Assembly (NCBI GenBank): GCA_964639335.1
Contig: CAZXCJ010000021.1
Span: forward strand, 1-21,030
Length of the DNA: 21,030 nucleotides
Source of the DNA: JAIOTH01 sp964639335
GTDB taxonomy: Bacteria > Patescibacteriota > Patescibacteriia > UBA1558 > S5-K13
Direction: 5' to 3'
How positions within the stretch are numbered: position 1 is the stretch's first letter; each line of letters opens with the position of its first letter. The position numbers and the translations under genes are program-made. The notes under the pieces are model-generated. The model saw only the letters and a program-made list of their open reading frames with translations, searched no databases and had not been told where the DNA came from. Below are positions 20,277 through 21,030 of this stretch, piece after piece.

Positions 20277-21017
20277 ATGCCAAATAAAAAACAGAGCAAA
20301 AATAATTCAAACCTTGCTTGGCCACAATGTTGGAAAAAATCATCTAAACCTCATAATTTTTGTCCTGGTTGTGGACACCCTATTATTTTAAAAATGCTAG
20401 GGGAAGTAATTGATGAATTAAAAATTCAAAATAATACCTTGTTTGGAGTGGATATTGGCTGCTCACTCTTAGCTTGGGACTTTTATAATGTCGATACTAT
20501 TCAAACCCATCATGGCCGGACAGTACCTGTAATTATGGGGGCTAAAAGAGCTCGGCCTGATGCTACTTGTATTGCCTATGTCGGTGATGGCGGGGCTTAT
20601 GCTATTGGAGCCCAACATCTAGTTAGTTCTCGCATACGCAATGAAAACATCACCACTATTGTGGTAAATAATGCCAATTATGGTATGACTGGCGGACAAG
20701 AAGCTCCAACTACAATTCCGGGCCAAATTACAACTACCTCAATCAAAGGTGCTGATAAAAATTTTCTACGTGGACCAGAAATGATTTCAAAAATAAACGA
20801 CGCTCCTGCCTTTATAGCCCGCGGAGCAGTTGATAATCCCATTCAATTAAAAATGTTCTTAAAAAAAGCACTAGAATGGCAATTAGCTGGGAAAGGATTT
20901 TCTTTTGTAGAAGTTCTATCATTTTGTCCCACAAATTGGAAAACAGATGCTAAAAATACCTTGGCTTTCTTAAATAAATTAAAAAAGATTTATCCAGTGG
21001 GGGAGATAACTAAATAA
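20277..21017 (+). CDS. korB: 2-oxoacid:ferredoxin oxidoreductase, beta subunit
   Basis: This is the thiamine-diphosphate and [4Fe-4S] subunit. The 246-residue protein has FCPGCGHP (28-35), GCSLLAW (61-67) and SFCPTNW (215-221). Cys29, Cys32, Cys62 and Cys217 therefore give the usual four cluster ligands. The ThDP motif is GDG (103-105) through NN (131-132), followed by YGMTGGQEAPTT. HHGRTVPVIMGAKRA (78-92) is the typical linker. It lies 51 bp after the alpha gene in a leader with ATTAATTGAATAATAATAAA. Together the two subunits form the catalytic core and feed reduced ferredoxin to HydABC. Confidence 0.93.
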   Translation: MPNKKQSKNNSNLAWPQCWKKSSKPHNFCPGCGHPIILKMLGEVIDELKIQNNTLFGVDIGCSLLAWDFYNVDTIQTHHGRTVPVIMGAKRARPDATCIAYVGDGGAYAIGAQHLVSSRIRNENITTIVVNNANYGMTGGQEAPTTIPGQITTTSIKGADKNFLRGPEMISKINDAPAFIARGAVDNPIQLKMFLKKALEWQLAGKGFSFVEVLSFCPTNWKTDAKNTLAFLNKLKKIYPVGEITK

Positions 21018-21022
21018 AAAAT

Positions 21023-21030
21023 ATGATTAA
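21023..21030 (+). CDS. Start of a further gene, cut by the window end (gamma subunit?)
   Basis: An ATG at 21023 follows the korB stop by 5 bp in the same A-rich context as other starts here and opens M-I-. A gamma subunit commonly follows alpha and beta in this enzyme family. Only two complete codons are visible, so the identity is a guess. Confidence 0.3.

Overview
The window is a strongly AT-rich bacterial chromosome segment. Its character suggests a member of the Candidate Phyla Radiation (Patescibacteria). The proteins are compact and lysine/isoleucine/asparagine-rich. Most start codons lack a Shine-Dalgarno sequence. Several leaders are low-complexity. The visible metabolism is fermentative, with an NAD(P)-linked [FeFe] hydrogenase, a 2-oxoacid:ferredoxin oxidoreductase and PduL plus acetate kinase, and nothing respiratory. 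UGA is an ordinary stop here: prfB itself and the oxidoreductase alpha gene both end in TGA and an RF2 gene is present, so this is not one of the UGA=Gly lineages. The placement is inference, since no rRNA or marker tree is available.

Layout. 1-120: tRNA-Ser(UGA) and its terminator. 204-2536: a convergent restriction-modification pair. The methyltransferase is fused in frame behind a complete LexA repressor/autoprotease, and its promoter carries operator-like direct repeats. 2764-5410: small membrane proteins, a CYTH-domain protein and protein-L-isoaspartate methyltransferase. 5392-8722: a three-subunit hydrogenase (HydC/NuoE-like, HydB/NuoF-like, HydA), interrupted by a repeat-rich leader. 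8731-9681: an unrecognised protein whose promoter resembles that of the LexA-methyltransferase. 9807-10895: prfB, followed by a 78-bp nested palindrome and a terminator. 11098-13282: ComEC split into a membrane protein and a metallo-beta-lactamase protein. 13320-15168: an unknown protein, a stand-alone receiver domain and a nucleoside diphosphate kinase with an insertion. 15220-15428: a probable structured RNA gene with promoter and terminator, 6S-like in outline. 15596-18545: PfkB-family kinase, PduL and acetate kinase. 18692-21030: a membrane protein, the alpha and beta subunits of 2-oxoacid:ferredoxin oxidoreductase, and the first codons of a further gene.

How it fits together. The oxidoreductase would turn 2-oxoacids plus CoA into acyl-CoA and reduced ferredoxin. 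PduL and acetate kinase would turn acetyl-CoA into acetate and ATP. HydABC would reoxidise ferredoxin and NADH as H2. ComEC would import single-stranded DNA, which sits naturally beside a restriction system.

The most unusual object is the LexA-DNA methyltransferase fusion. It keeps the Ala-Gly cleavage site and the Ser/Lys dyad at E. coli-like spacing. This suggests a restriction-modification system whose methyltransferase is its own repressor and could be cut by the DNA-damage response. A 23-bp promoter element matching at 18 positions before a second gene hints at a small regulon.
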